Of a DNA stretch of 30,964 nucleotides, positions 15,455 to 24,700 are shown one piece after another. The DNA comes from CAYSPU01 sp964432995 (GTDB lineage: Bacteria > Verrucomicrobiota > Verrucomicrobiia > Limisphaerales > JAHDYP01), in assembly GCA_964432995.1 (NCBI GenBank), contig CAYSPU010000035.1, forward strand, positions 1 through 30,964. The letters are read 5' to 3'. The stretch's first letter is position 1. Each line of letters begins with the position of its first letter. The notes beneath the pieces are model-generated. The model had not been told where the DNA came from and did no database searches. It saw nothing but the letters and a program-made list of their open reading frames with translations. The translations under genes were made by a program, and so were the position numbers.

Positions 15455-15567
15455 GCTCCGGTGGGCGGACACGCGGTCGAAACTTCGCGGGTCTGCGGGT
15501 CTGTCGTTGCTGCTGCGACCGAGGGACCACCCTTCGCCACGCCGACCGGGCAAACAACCGGCTGGCA

Positions 15568-16656
15568 TCACTGGTTCTTGGGTGGCTTCTCGCGCTTGTA
15601 GGGTGGTGGGCCGTCTGGTTCGAGGGCCTTGAGGGCGTGTTGAGTCACCGGGAACATGGCCACGCGGGACTTGGCGCAGCCGTAGGGTACGAGCAGGATC
15701 TCCTCGGCGGCTCTATCGGCCGCGACGGCTTGAGCCGGCAACTGGGTGATGATCCCGTCGGATCCGAAAGGCGAGGCGTCTTTGGGGCCGACGGGATTGG
15801 TCTCGAGGGCCTTGCGCGGGGTCGGTTTCCAGTCGAAAGGCCGGGCCTTGACGCGAAGCTTCAGCGGGGCGTCGATCTGCCAGCCCTACTTCTCGGGCAT
15901 GGGTCGGCGTTCGACGGCGACATCGAAAGCCGGGGCGCGGCCCCGCACGTCCAACGCGTAGTTCCACTTGGCGTAGGGCACCGGTGTGTTGGGGTCGGCG
16001 GTGTCGGGGATGCCCAGCACGAAGAGCAGCGGGCCGCAGGAGACCGTGGCGTAAGGCGTGTCCTCGGCATTGTTGTCGCGACCGGTCTTGACGCTGGGGG
16101 TCATGGGGAAGAGCAGCGTGACTGTGTCGCCGGACTTCCAGGCGCGTTCGATGCTCACAAAGCCGCTAGCGTTGGGCGTTCCGGCGAAGGCCGACCCGTT
16201 GACGGTGAGTCTCGGTCTCGAACACCAGCCGGGCATGCGGAAGGAAAGCGGGAAGACGGTTGCGCGCGCCCGTTTGACGGTGGTGTTCAACGATTCCCTG
16301 AAGGGATAGTCCGTGCGGCACTCGATCTCCACCGGCACGCGGTCGGCGACCAGCGCTGAGATCTTGCACGGGCCGTAGTGAGTGAAGGGCAGGCCGTTGT
16401 CGCAAGTGGCCATCCACATGTGGCCGATGTAGCCGTCACGAGCGGTGATGGCCCAGCCCTGGAGCCAACCCGTCGGTTCGACGGTGCCGGGCGGCAGGGG
16501 GATGAAGGCAGGGCGTGTTGGCGGCTCGAAGGGACGGCCGTAGTTGATGCTGGTCGGTGTCTGCGCGGCGTCGGCGCGGACTTGGACGTTGAGGCCGGCA
16601 CCGTGAACAAGGGTCGAGAGGGTGAGACCTGCCGAGACGTATTGGAGGATAGGCAT
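15568..16656 (-). pseudogene. GH127/DUF1680-like glycosidase, internal deletion plus amber stop
   Basis: Read on the minus strand from ATG 16656, the frame encodes a signal-like start, then FIPLPPGTVEPTGWLQGWAI and ARDGYIGHM, the usual N-terminal opening of DUF1680-type beta-L-arabinofuranosidase relatives. It then jumps straight to WMATCDNGLPFTHYGPCKIS and the C-terminal beta-sandwich (VEIECRTDYPF, FPLSFRMPGWCSRPRLTVNG). The catalytic barrel is missing; about 360 codons remain against a usual 600-700. A TAG (15886-15888) in the same frame follows RRPMPEK, after which 105 more homologous-looking codons (GWQIDAPLKL, EEILLVPYGCAKSRVAMFPV) run to the natural stop at 15568. The TAG is best explained as TGG to TAG (Trp to stop). 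Deletion point near 16414-16425. Two independent lesions make function as a glycosidase very unlikely. Confidence 0.85.
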
Positions 16657-16987
16657 TAGCGCTTTGGATGTGGGCGGAGTCTACCCGGCCGGGAGACGCC
16701 GCTCCACCTGTAACCTGCCTGAAGCCAGTCAAAAACCGCTCGCCTGGGGTATGCTGACGGTCAGGCAGCTCATCAGCGTTGGAAGTGGCCCTTGGGTTTC
16801 GCCATCGTCACCCCACTTGTCATCCCCGAGGCCACGAAATGGGCCCCTGTGATTCCCGATGCGTCCACGGCGAGATCGACGCCCGCTTTGCGCTTTTCCT
16901 CGGCGCAGGAAAGGAGTATCTCCCGAGCCGCATGAAGTTTCCACGGCGCCGCGATACCTCGAGAAGCACGGCCTTTCCAGTCACCCT
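16657..16987. other. Intergenic/leader region of the large protease gene, with a 19-codon ORF
   Basis: The region separates the divergent pseudogene and protease. An AAGGAG at 16911-16916 stands 15 nt before ATG 16932, which opens MKFPRRRDTSRSTAFPVTL; its TGA (16989-16991) overlaps the protease ATG (16988-16990) as ATGA. This arrangement could couple translation of a leader peptide to the protease, which has no ribosome site of its own. No promoter is confidently placed. Confidence 0.35.
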
Positions 16988-19900
16988 ATGAAGCGCCACC
17001 TGACCCCTCGAGGTTGCCTCGTGCTCGCGTGGCTTCTTCTGTTGCCCCCTATGGACGCCGCGGCGACGACCGCACCGGCGGCCGGGCCGAGTGTCACCAG
17101 CCCGGGGCCCTCCGCGGACCAGTTCCGCGCCCGGAGAACCTATCTGGCCGAGAGCATCGACGCGGGCGATGCCTACCCGACGCCCAAGGGCCGACGACAC
17201 CTGCGCCGGCTGCCCGACGCCATCGCCGTCGCGGCCCGCGACGGGTTCGCCGCGGCCGCCCTCGAGCAGAATCTGACAGACCAAGGCGGGCCGCTGGCGG
17301 GTCACGAGGAATTCCACCGCATGGGCCCTGACGTTGGTCTCTTCCGACGCAAGCCCGGCCAACCCGGTTCCGTCGCGGAGCGGGGTGCGGGTTATCGGGA
17401 GGCGGCCTCCCGGGTGCGGGGGCATCCGGCGGTGCGATGGGCGATGCCGGTTTTCGTCTGTCCCCGATCCGGCCTGTTGATGGTGCCCATGGCGGATGTC
17501 ATTGTGCGGCTCCGCCCGGAACTCGAGGCTCGAGCCTTCTTCGGCGTCCAGTGGCCGACGGTGAGGCCGTTGGCGGGGACGCCCGACCAGTTCCTTCTCC
17601 CCCTGAGGGAACCCGATGAGAAGGCGCTCTTTGCCGAAGTCAACCGGTTGGCGGCCGACGAGCGGGTCCTTTGGGCCGAGCCCCGCTTTCTCAGCCAGGC
17701 GGTTCGGAGCTTCACGCCGAACGATTCGCTCTTTGCCGATCAATGGCACCTGAACAACACCGGTCAGGGCGGCGGCACACCGGGCGCCGACGTCCGCGCA
17801 CCCGCCGCCTGGGACATCACCGCCGGCAGCACCAACGTCGTCATCGCCATCGTCGATGACTCGGTCGAATGGACGCACACGGATCTGACCGCCAACATCT
17901 TCACGAACGCCGCCGAGGTTCCCGGCAACGCCGTGGATGACGACGGCAATGGTTACGTGGACGACGTTCACGGGTGGGATTTCGGGATGGAGGACAACGA
18001 TCCCGGTCCCTCGGCCCCCCAGCACGCACACGGAACGGCCTGCGCCGGGATCGCCGCCGCTGCCGGCAACAACGGGCAAGGGGTGGCGGGGATCGCCTAC
18101 CAGTCCCGGATCCTGCCGGTAAAGGTCTTCAACGATTCGGACGAAATGCACGATTCAGCCGGCGCCGCCACGGCCATCTACTACGCCGCGGGCCGCGCCC
18201 GCAATGGGGTCGGCCGCTGGCGGGGAGCGGACGTCATCAGCATCAGTCTGACGTTTCCGGAGGCCATGGTCACCGATGACGCCCTCGCCTGGGCGGCGAC
18301 GCAGGGTCGCGGCGGCAAGGGATGCCCCATCTTCGCCTCGTCGGGCAACGGGGCCTCGGCCTGGACCACCCAGACCATCCCCAACCTGAAAGCCGGCAGC
18401 CACGTCTTTCGGTTCGAATTCACGCGCAACGCCACCGGTGGCGGCGGAGAAAACACGGTCTGGCTGGATGACGTCACTTTCCCAGGGGGCCAAAGGGAGG
18501 ATTTCGAGGGGACCAATTTCCCGCCGTCAGGTTGGACCACTGGTGGTCATGTGAGTTGGTCGGGTTCTGACCGGCCGGATCGGGCCCGGGGAACCGGCAC
18601 CCAAATGGCCCAGGCCGGCCTCATCGATCATTCGCAATCCTCGTGGCTCCGGGTGACCAAAACCGTCAGCGCCGGCCCGCTCGAGTTCCAGCTCTGGACC
18701 TCCACGGAACAGACCTTCGATACCCTGCGAGTGACCGTCGACGGCTCCCTGCGCCTGACTCTTTCCGGTGATTCGGCCTGGAACGACTTCGTCAGCTACC
18801 CCGCCAGTCACCCCGACGTCATGGCCGTGGGCGCGAGCACGGACTACGACTATCGCTCGGACTACAGTCAGTTCGGCGAAGGTCTGGCTTTCGTGGCTCC
18901 CAGTTCGGGCGGGGCTACCGGGATCACCACCACGGATCGCACCGGCGGAAGTGGCTACAACACCAGCTCCGGCAGCGCCGGCAATTACTACTCGGACTTC
19001 GGCGGCACTTCGGCGTCCGCCCCCCTGGCGGCCGGCATCGGCGCGCTCCTGCTTTCGCTGGATCCGACCCTCCCGGCCGCGGAGGTGCGCGCGCTGATGC
19101 AGGACTCATGCGACAAGGTCGGACGGGTGCCTTACACCAACGGCTGGAATGCCTATGTCGGCTTTGGCCGGCTCAACGCCGCCGCCGCCCTGGCCCTTTC
19201 CCAAATGCCAAGAGTCTCCGTCGAGGACGTTTCGGTGGCTGAGGGGCATGCGGAAGTCATGAACGCGGCGTTCTCCCTCCGGCTCAGCAAGCCCAGCGCC
19301 GACACGGTCGCCGTCCACTACGCGACGCGGGACAGCACGGCCTCGGCCGAAAGCGATTACGTGGCGACGAACGGCATCGCGGTCTTCCCGCCAGGCAGCA
19401 CCAACCAACTGGTGTGGGTCCAGGTTCGGGGCGACGTGCTGGGCGAGCCGGATGAGGTGTTCTTTCTCGACCTGAGCAGCCCGAGCAACGCCTTGCTGAG
19501 CTCCAGTTACGCCACGGGCACGATCGTGGACGACGATTTCGTGGCGCCGGTCATCCTGGTGTCACCGGCCAACCAAACCGCGTTCATTGGGGCGAACGTC
19601 ACGTTCGGGGTTGCGGTGAGCGGGACTCCGCCGCTCCAATACCAATGGTGGTTCAACAACAGTCCTTTGGCCGCCGCCACCAACGCCACGCTCCATCTGC
19701 CCGGCGTGACCACAAACCAGGCCGGTCCCTACTTCGTGACCGTCAGCAATGTCTACGGCAGCGCGACCAGCTCCACCGCCTCGCTGACGGTGCAGGCCCC
19801 GGTGGACGCCAACTTCAATCCCGCGGCGGATGCCGCCGTCTCCGCGCTGGCGGTGCAGCCCGACGGCAGGATTCTGGTGGGCGGCGTCTTCACCACCCTG

Positions 19901-21334
19901 GCCGGACAGCCGCGCAATTACCTCGCTCGCTTGCATGAAGACGGCAGCCTCGACACCGGATTCAACCCGGGGGCGAGCTATCGGGTGTTCGCGCTCGCCC
20001 TCCAAACCGACGGGAAGATCCTCGTGGGCGGCGCTTTCACCACGCTCGGGGGACAGCCGCGCAGTTCCATCGGCCGGCTGAATGCCGACGGAACCGTGGA
20101 CGATGGCTTCAACCCGGGCGCCGACGCACCCGTACACTCGCTGACGATCCAACCCGACGGGAAGATCCTCGTCGGGGGCGAATTCACCACGCTGGGCGGG
20201 CAAGCACGGAGCCATGTCGGCCGGTTGCATCCCGACGGGACCGCGGACAGTGGGTTCGGTCCTGCGGCGAACCAGACCGTGCTTTCGCTCGCAGTGCAGG
20301 CCGATGGGAAGATCCTGGTGGGAGGCGCGTTCACCATGCTGGGGGGCCAGCCGCGCGACTACATAGCCCGGCTGCACCCTGACGGGACGTTGGACGCCGG
20401 CTTCAACCCGGGCGCCGGCTCGCAGGTGCAGTGCCTGGCGCCACAGGCCAGCGGGCGGATTGTCGTGGCCGGCACCTTCACCACTTTCGGGGGGCAGCCG
20501 CGCCAGTACCTCGCTCGCGTCAACGAAGACGGAACGCTGGACGCCGGATTCAATCCGGGCGCCGGCTCGCAAGTGTATTGTCTGGCTGTGCAAGCCGACG
20601 GGAAGATGCTCGTCGGGGGCAGCTTCGTCACCCTGGCCGGGCAGCCGCGCAACTGCATCGGGCGGCTGAACGCGGACGGGACGGTGGACGACGGCTTCAA
20701 TCCGGGCGCCGGTGCGCAGGTGCATTGTCTGGCGCTGCAGCCGGACGGGAGGATCCTCGTCGGGGGCAGTTTCGAGACCTTGGCCGGCCAGACGCGCAGT
20801 CGCCTCGGGCGCTTGATCAACACCGAGCCAGCCACCCAGGCGATGGGTTACAGCGATTCGACGATCACCTGGCTGCGGGGCGGGTCGAGCCCGGAGGTCT
20901 GGGGCGCCGCCTTCGAGCACTCGACCGACGGCCTCACCTGGGTGGGGCTGGGGGCGGCAACGCGCGTTCCCGGCGGTTGGGAAATGGCCGGGGTGACCCT
21001 TCCGCCAGCGGGCGCGATTCGCGCGCGCGGCTCCGTCACCAGCGGCCTCTACGGCGGCTCGAGCTGGTTTGTGGAGGACGTCCTCACCTACCCGCCGTCA
21101 ACGTCGCTCGAGATCCTCTCGGACGGCGGAGGATTCGGCGTCACCTCGAACCGGTTCGGTTTCAACTTCCGGGGGAATCCCGGGCAGGTTGTCGTCGTCG
21201 AAGGCTCCACGAATTTCTGGGACTGGCAGCCTCTGCAGACCAACACGCTCGGGGCCGACCCAGCCTCATACACGGACCCGGACCTGGCGGTCAGGCCGTG
21301 GCGCTTCTACCGGCTGCGCGCGCAGTCGCAGTAG
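16988..21334 (+). CDS. Very large secreted S8 subtilisin-family protease with Calx-beta, Ig-like and delta-60 repeats
   Basis: 1448 aa. Order of parts: signal peptide (CLVLAWLLLLPPMDAAA, 1-25), an N-terminal pro-region (about 30-240), the S8 catalytic domain (about 245-740), a Calx-beta domain (about 740-850, VSVEDVSVAEGHA to TIVDDDF), an Ig-like domain (about 854-937, PPLQYQWWFNNSPL), seven delta-60 repeats (940-1282) and a C-terminal beta module (VVVEGSTNFWDWQPL). The catalytic triad is D290 (VIAIVDDSVEW), H348 (HAHGTACAGI) and S675 (GGTSASAPLAAG). The His-Ser distance of 327 residues, about twice that of subtilisin, reflects an insertion at about 457-601 (DFEGTNFPPSGWTTGGHVSW). ATG 16988 is chosen because a signal peptide follows; an in-frame ATG 16859 adds 43 unlikely residues. 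It probably acts outside the cell on proteins; the substrate is unknown. Confidence 0.9.
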   Translation: MKRHLTPRGCLVLAWLLLLPPMDAAATTAPAAGPSVTSPGPSADQFRARRTYLAESIDAGDAYPTPKGRRHLRRLPDAIAVAARDGFAAAALEQNLTDQGGPLAGHEEFHRMGPDVGLFRRKPGQPGSVAERGAGYREAASRVRGHPAVRWAMPVFVCPRSGLLMVPMADVIVRLRPELEARAFFGVQWPTVRPLAGTPDQFLLPLREPDEKALFAEVNRLAADERVLWAEPRFLSQAVRSFTPNDSLFADQWHLNNTGQGGGTPGADVRAPAAWDITAGSTNVVIAIVDDSVEWTHTDLTANIFTNAAEVPGNAVDDDGNGYVDDVHGWDFGMEDNDPGPSAPQHAHGTACAGIAAAAGNNGQGVAGIAYQSRILPVKVFNDSDEMHDSAGAATAIYYAAGRARNGVGRWRGADVISISLTFPEAMVTDDALAWAATQGRGGKGCPIFASSGNGASAWTTQTIPNLKAGSHVFRFEFTRNATGGGGENTVWLDDVTFPGGQREDFEGTNFPPSGWTTGGHVSWSGSDRPDRARGTGTQMAQAGLIDHSQSSWLRVTKTVSAGPLEFQLWTSTEQTFDTLRVTVDGSLRLTLSGDSAWNDFVSYPASHPDVMAVGASTDYDYRSDYSQFGEGLAFVAPSSGGATGITTTDRTGGSGYNTSSGSAGNYYSDFGGTSASAPLAAGIGALLLSLDPTLPAAEVRALMQDSCDKVGRVPYTNGWNAYVGFGRLNAAAALALSQMPRVSVEDVSVAEGHAEVMNAAFSLRLSKPSADTVAVHYATRDSTASAESDYVATNGIAVFPPGSTNQLVWVQVRGDVLGEPDEVFFLDLSSPSNALLSSSYATGTIVDDDFVAPVILVSPANQTAFIGANVTFGVAVSGTPPLQYQWWFNNSPLAAATNATLHLPGVTTNQAGPYFVTVSNVYGSATSSTASLTVQAPVDANFNPAADAAVSALAVQPDGRILVGGVFTTLAGQPRNYLARLHEDGSLDTGFNPGASYRVFALALQTDGKILVGGAFTTLGGQPRSSIGRLNADGTVDDGFNPGADAPVHSLTIQPDGKILVGGEFTTLGGQARSHVGRLHPDGTADSGFGPAANQTVLSLAVQADGKILVGGAFTMLGGQPRDYIARLHPDGTLDAGFNPGAGSQVQCLAPQASGRIVVAGTFTTFGGQPRQYLARVNEDGTLDAGFNPGAGSQVYCLAVQADGKMLVGGSFVTLAGQPRNCIGRLNADGTVDDGFNPGAGAQVHCLALQPDGRILVGGSFETLAGQTRSRLGRLINTEPATQAMGYSDSTITWLRGGSSPEVWGAAFEHSTDGLTWVGLGAATRVPGGWEMAGVTLPPAGAIRARGSVTSGLYGGSSWFVEDVLTYPPSTSLEILSDGGGFGVTSNRFGFNFRGNPGQVVVVEGSTNFWDWQPLQTNTLGADPASYTDPDLAVRPWRFYRLRAQSQ
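19805..20833 (+). repeat. Seven exact-length 147-bp (49-aa) delta-60 tandem repeats
   Basis: The GAC codon opening each unit (D-x-x-F-N-P-G or D-x-G-F-x-P) falls at 19805, 19952, 20099, 20246, 20393, 20540 and 20687, a spacing of exactly 147 bp every time. Each unit contains LAVQ(A/P)DGKILVGG-F-TLGGQPR-GRLNADG-type sequence, the delta-60 repeat family. The units differ by substitutions only, with no indels. This is the C-terminal third of the S8 protease; such repeats are thought to form a beta-propeller-like fold. Confidence 0.9.
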
Positions 21335-21796
21335 CGAGTTCGTGTGACTGGGAGTGATTTCCTGTGGCATGGCGGGGTGCGGCATACTGCAAAACTTTGT
21401 TGCACCTGCAACAAAGTTCTGCAGGCGCAGAATGGCGGGGATCGACGTCCGCGACGGCGACCTCCTGCCGGAGCCGCTGCGGCAACCGAAGGCCATCCCC
21501 CCAGAAGAAGCTCCAGGGCGGTGCCTGGAACCGCCCTGCGCCCATGATCCGCTCGAGTCCACAGGGCATTCCTTCGGCCGCATCCCGATGCTGCCCCAAC
21601 CTCACGAAATCCAACCGGAGCGGTCAGCGTCCAGCACCGTCTGGCCGCGCTCTGGACACCCTCGCCGGACATCCTCACGGGCAACGGTGTTGCCCGCCCA
21701 CACCAGGAACTGGCGGAAGTTGCGACACCGCCCCGCTCCTCAGGCGTCGGACACCAGACTTGCCAACGGCAGCGGTTTCGGTAGACGGAGTGCAAC
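21335..21796. other. Intergenic region (462 nt) between protease and carboxypeptidase
   Basis: Contains the AT-rich palindrome at 21387-21424. The rest includes Pro/Arg-rich chance frames with no coding character. A promoter for the carboxypeptidase is likely here but not recognisable by eye. Confidence 0.45.
21387..21424. repeat. Palindrome aactttgttgc-acct-gcaacaaagtt
   Basis: Arms of 11 bp (21393-21403 and 21408-21418) match exactly around a 4-nt loop, extended outward by ctgcaa/ctgcag with one mismatch. It is distinctly AT-richer than its surroundings, 52-90 nt after the protease stop codon. It could be a transcript-end hairpin, an operator or a dispersed repeat; there is no T-tract, so an intrinsic terminator is only weakly supported. 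Confidence 0.6.
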
Positions 21797-24700
21797 TTGA
21801 AACGATCCCTGGAATCCTCTGGTGCCGACTCCCGCCCCGGAACGCGGCGATCCCCCGGGCGCAATCGGCGACATCCGGCCTTGCGCAGTCTGCTCTTGCT
21901 GGCACTCCTCGGCGGCGCCCTGCCGCTGGCCGCCGCCCTCGCGCCCTCGCCTCTGCCGGGGCTGCGCAGCACCAACGAGTTCTTCCCAGGCACCACGTAT
22001 CGGGCGTCGGTGCCGTCGCCCGATCGGTTGCTCGGGTTCCCGATGGCGGAGCGGGCCGCGACCGCCGCGCAGATCGAGCAATGCCTGCGCGCCTGGACGA
22101 ACGCCGCCCCGGACCGCACCCGGTTGGTCGAGTATGCCCGCAGTCACGAAGGCCGTCCGCTGCACTATCTGGTGCTGACAGCGCCAAAGAACCTGGAGCG
22201 GATCGACGAGATTCGCGCGGGCCTGGCGCGCTTGGGCGACCCGCGGGGGTTGGCGGCGGCAGAGGCGGAAGCGCTGATCGCGCGGCTCCCGGCGGTGGGG
22301 TGGCTGGCCTACACGATTCACGGCGACGAGACCGAGGGCTCCGACGCCGCGCTGGCGGTCATCTACCATCTGCTGGCCTCCGAGGACGCGCCGGTGGAGC
22401 GATTGCTTTCGGACGTGGTCGTGATCGTGGATCCGCTGATGAACCCGGACGGCCGGGAGCGGTTTCTCAAAATGGTGGCGGAACACCGCGGCACGTCGCC
22501 GAATGTGGACGATCAGTCCTTGCTGCATCGCGGCTACTGGCCGCAGGGGCGCGGGAATCACTATCTCTTCGACCTGAACCGCGACTGGATCTACGGCGTT
22601 CACCCCGAATCGCGCGGCCGGATCCGGGCCGTCGCCGAGTGGAACCCGCAGTTGTTCGTGGATGCCCACGGGATGGGCGCCCAGGAGACGCATCTCTTTT
22701 CGCCACCGCGCGAGCCGATCAATCCGAACATCCCGAAGGAGCGCGAGCGGTGGAGCGAGTTGTTTGCCCGCGATCAGGCGGCGGCCTTCGACCGCGAGGG
22801 ACTTCGTTACTACACCGGTGAGTGGAACGAGGAATGGTACCCCGGCTACGCGAACGCCTGGGCTTCCTATCGTGGCGGGGTCGGCATTCTCTACGAACAA
22901 GCCCGCGTTGCCGAAGACGCCGTCCGGCGTCCGGGCGGCAGCCTTCTGTCGTATCGGGATTCGGTGCGGCATCACGTGATCGGCTCGATGGCCAACCTGG
23001 GAACGCTGGCCGCCAACGCCAAGGAACTGCTCCGCTCCTACTACCGGACGCGGCAGGAAGCCTCGGCGGCGGACGGTCCCTATGCCCGCCGCACGTTCGC
23101 GTTCCTGCCGTCGGCCAACCGGGCGCGGTGGAACGATCTCGTGGAATTGCTCCGGCTGCAGGGATTCGCCGTGTATCAGGCGACGCAGGCGGTGGCCGTG
23201 GCGGAGGCAGCCGATCCGCTGGGGCGGACGCGACGGAACGTGACCTTGCCGCCGGGAACGCTGCTGGTGCCCAACCGCCAACCGCTGGGCCACCTGGTGG
23301 CCGCCATGCTGGAATTCGACCCGCGCCTGAGCGAACCGGTTCTCGCCCGGGAACGCCAGGAACTGCTGCAGAAAGGTGGAACCCGCATCTACGACGTGAC
23401 CGCGTGGAACTTGGCGATGATGTATGACCTTCCGGCGCTGACCCTGGCCACCGATCTGCCGGCCGGGACAACGCTCCTGGCGGCGCCGTCCAATCCGCCC
23501 TCGCCCGCCCAAATGTCCGAGCCCCCTGCTCCTGTTGCCCTGGTGTTCGATGGCGCGGACGATCGGTCGGTCACCGCCGCGGCGCGACTCCTGGAACGCG
23601 GCGTGGCCGTCCGCGTGGCCGAGAGACCATTTCGCTTGGACGACCGTGATTTCGCGCGGGGATCGGTGGTCGTGGTTCCGCTGGACAACCAGGGATTCGC
23701 CGACGGGACGGAGGCCGCCGTACGAACCGTGGCCGGCGAGCTGGGGATTGGTGTGTCGGTGGTGCGCTCCGGGCTCGGCCCGGGGGAGGCACCGGACATC
23801 GGGGCCGCGTGGTTTCGGCGGGTGGAACCGCCGCGGATCGTGATTGTCGCACGTGAGGGAGTACGGTCCGGGGACTACGGGGCGGTTTGGCATTTGATCG
23901 ACCATCGGCTCGGCATCCGCCATTCCCAGGTGCCGGAACGTTCGCTGAACGACCTGGGCCGCTACAACGTATTGGTGATCCCCGAGGCGGCGCCGTCCGC
24001 GTGGTCGGCCAACTTCCTCGCGCAGCTCAAGGACTGGGTGAAGAACGGCGGCACGCTGATCGCCACCGGCAGTGCGGCCGTTCCGCTGGCGGCCGAAAAG
24101 GCGGAGTTCAGCCGCGTCCGGCTTCTGCCGGATGTGCTGGGTCAACTTGCGGACTACGAAGTCGCGGTTCTGCGCGAATGGCAGGGAAAGGACGTGCGCC
24201 TGCCCAAGGCCGAGGACCTGTGGAGCCACCTGACTCAGCCGGGGCTGACCTATCCCTGGCCGATGACGAACGCCGCGTTCCCGGACGAAAAGGAACTCAA
24301 ACGCCGCGACGCTTGGCAGCAGATCTTCATGCCGCAGGGCGCCATGGTGGCCGGCCGGGTGGACACCAACCATTGGCTGACGTTCGGTTGTGACGAGATC
24401 CTGCCGGTGCTTGCGGCCGGCGGCCCCGTCTTGATGGTCGGCAGCGGCGCGCAGGCCGTCATCCGGTATGGCGTGTTGAGTCGGGCCTCAGCGGCGGCGG
24501 CGCCGGACAAGACCGAGAAGCCGAAGGAACCGAGGACGGCAGAGTCGAAGGGGGCCGGAGACGAAACCGGGGCGGCTTCAGGCGACAAGCGGGAGAAGCG
24601 CGAGACTCCACGCGTCGGCTGGTGCGTGCTGCCGCCCGAGACCGAACTGCGTTTGCGGATGAGCGGTTTGCTGTGGCCGGAAGCGGCGCATCGACTGGCG

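Noticed and set aside
19805..20833. CRISPR array (regular repeats)
   Set aside because: The periodicity is 147 bp, in frame and coding for delta-60 units, with no spacer structure.
19562..20920. 452-aa repetitive frame antisense to the delta-60 repeats
   Set aside because: Its repeats merely mirror the 147-bp coding repeats of the sense strand; no independent evidence.
21740..24373. 877-aa frame antisense to the carboxypeptidase
   Set aside because: Composition is shadow-like (many His, Arg, Gln), and the sense strand has an intact metallopeptidase site.
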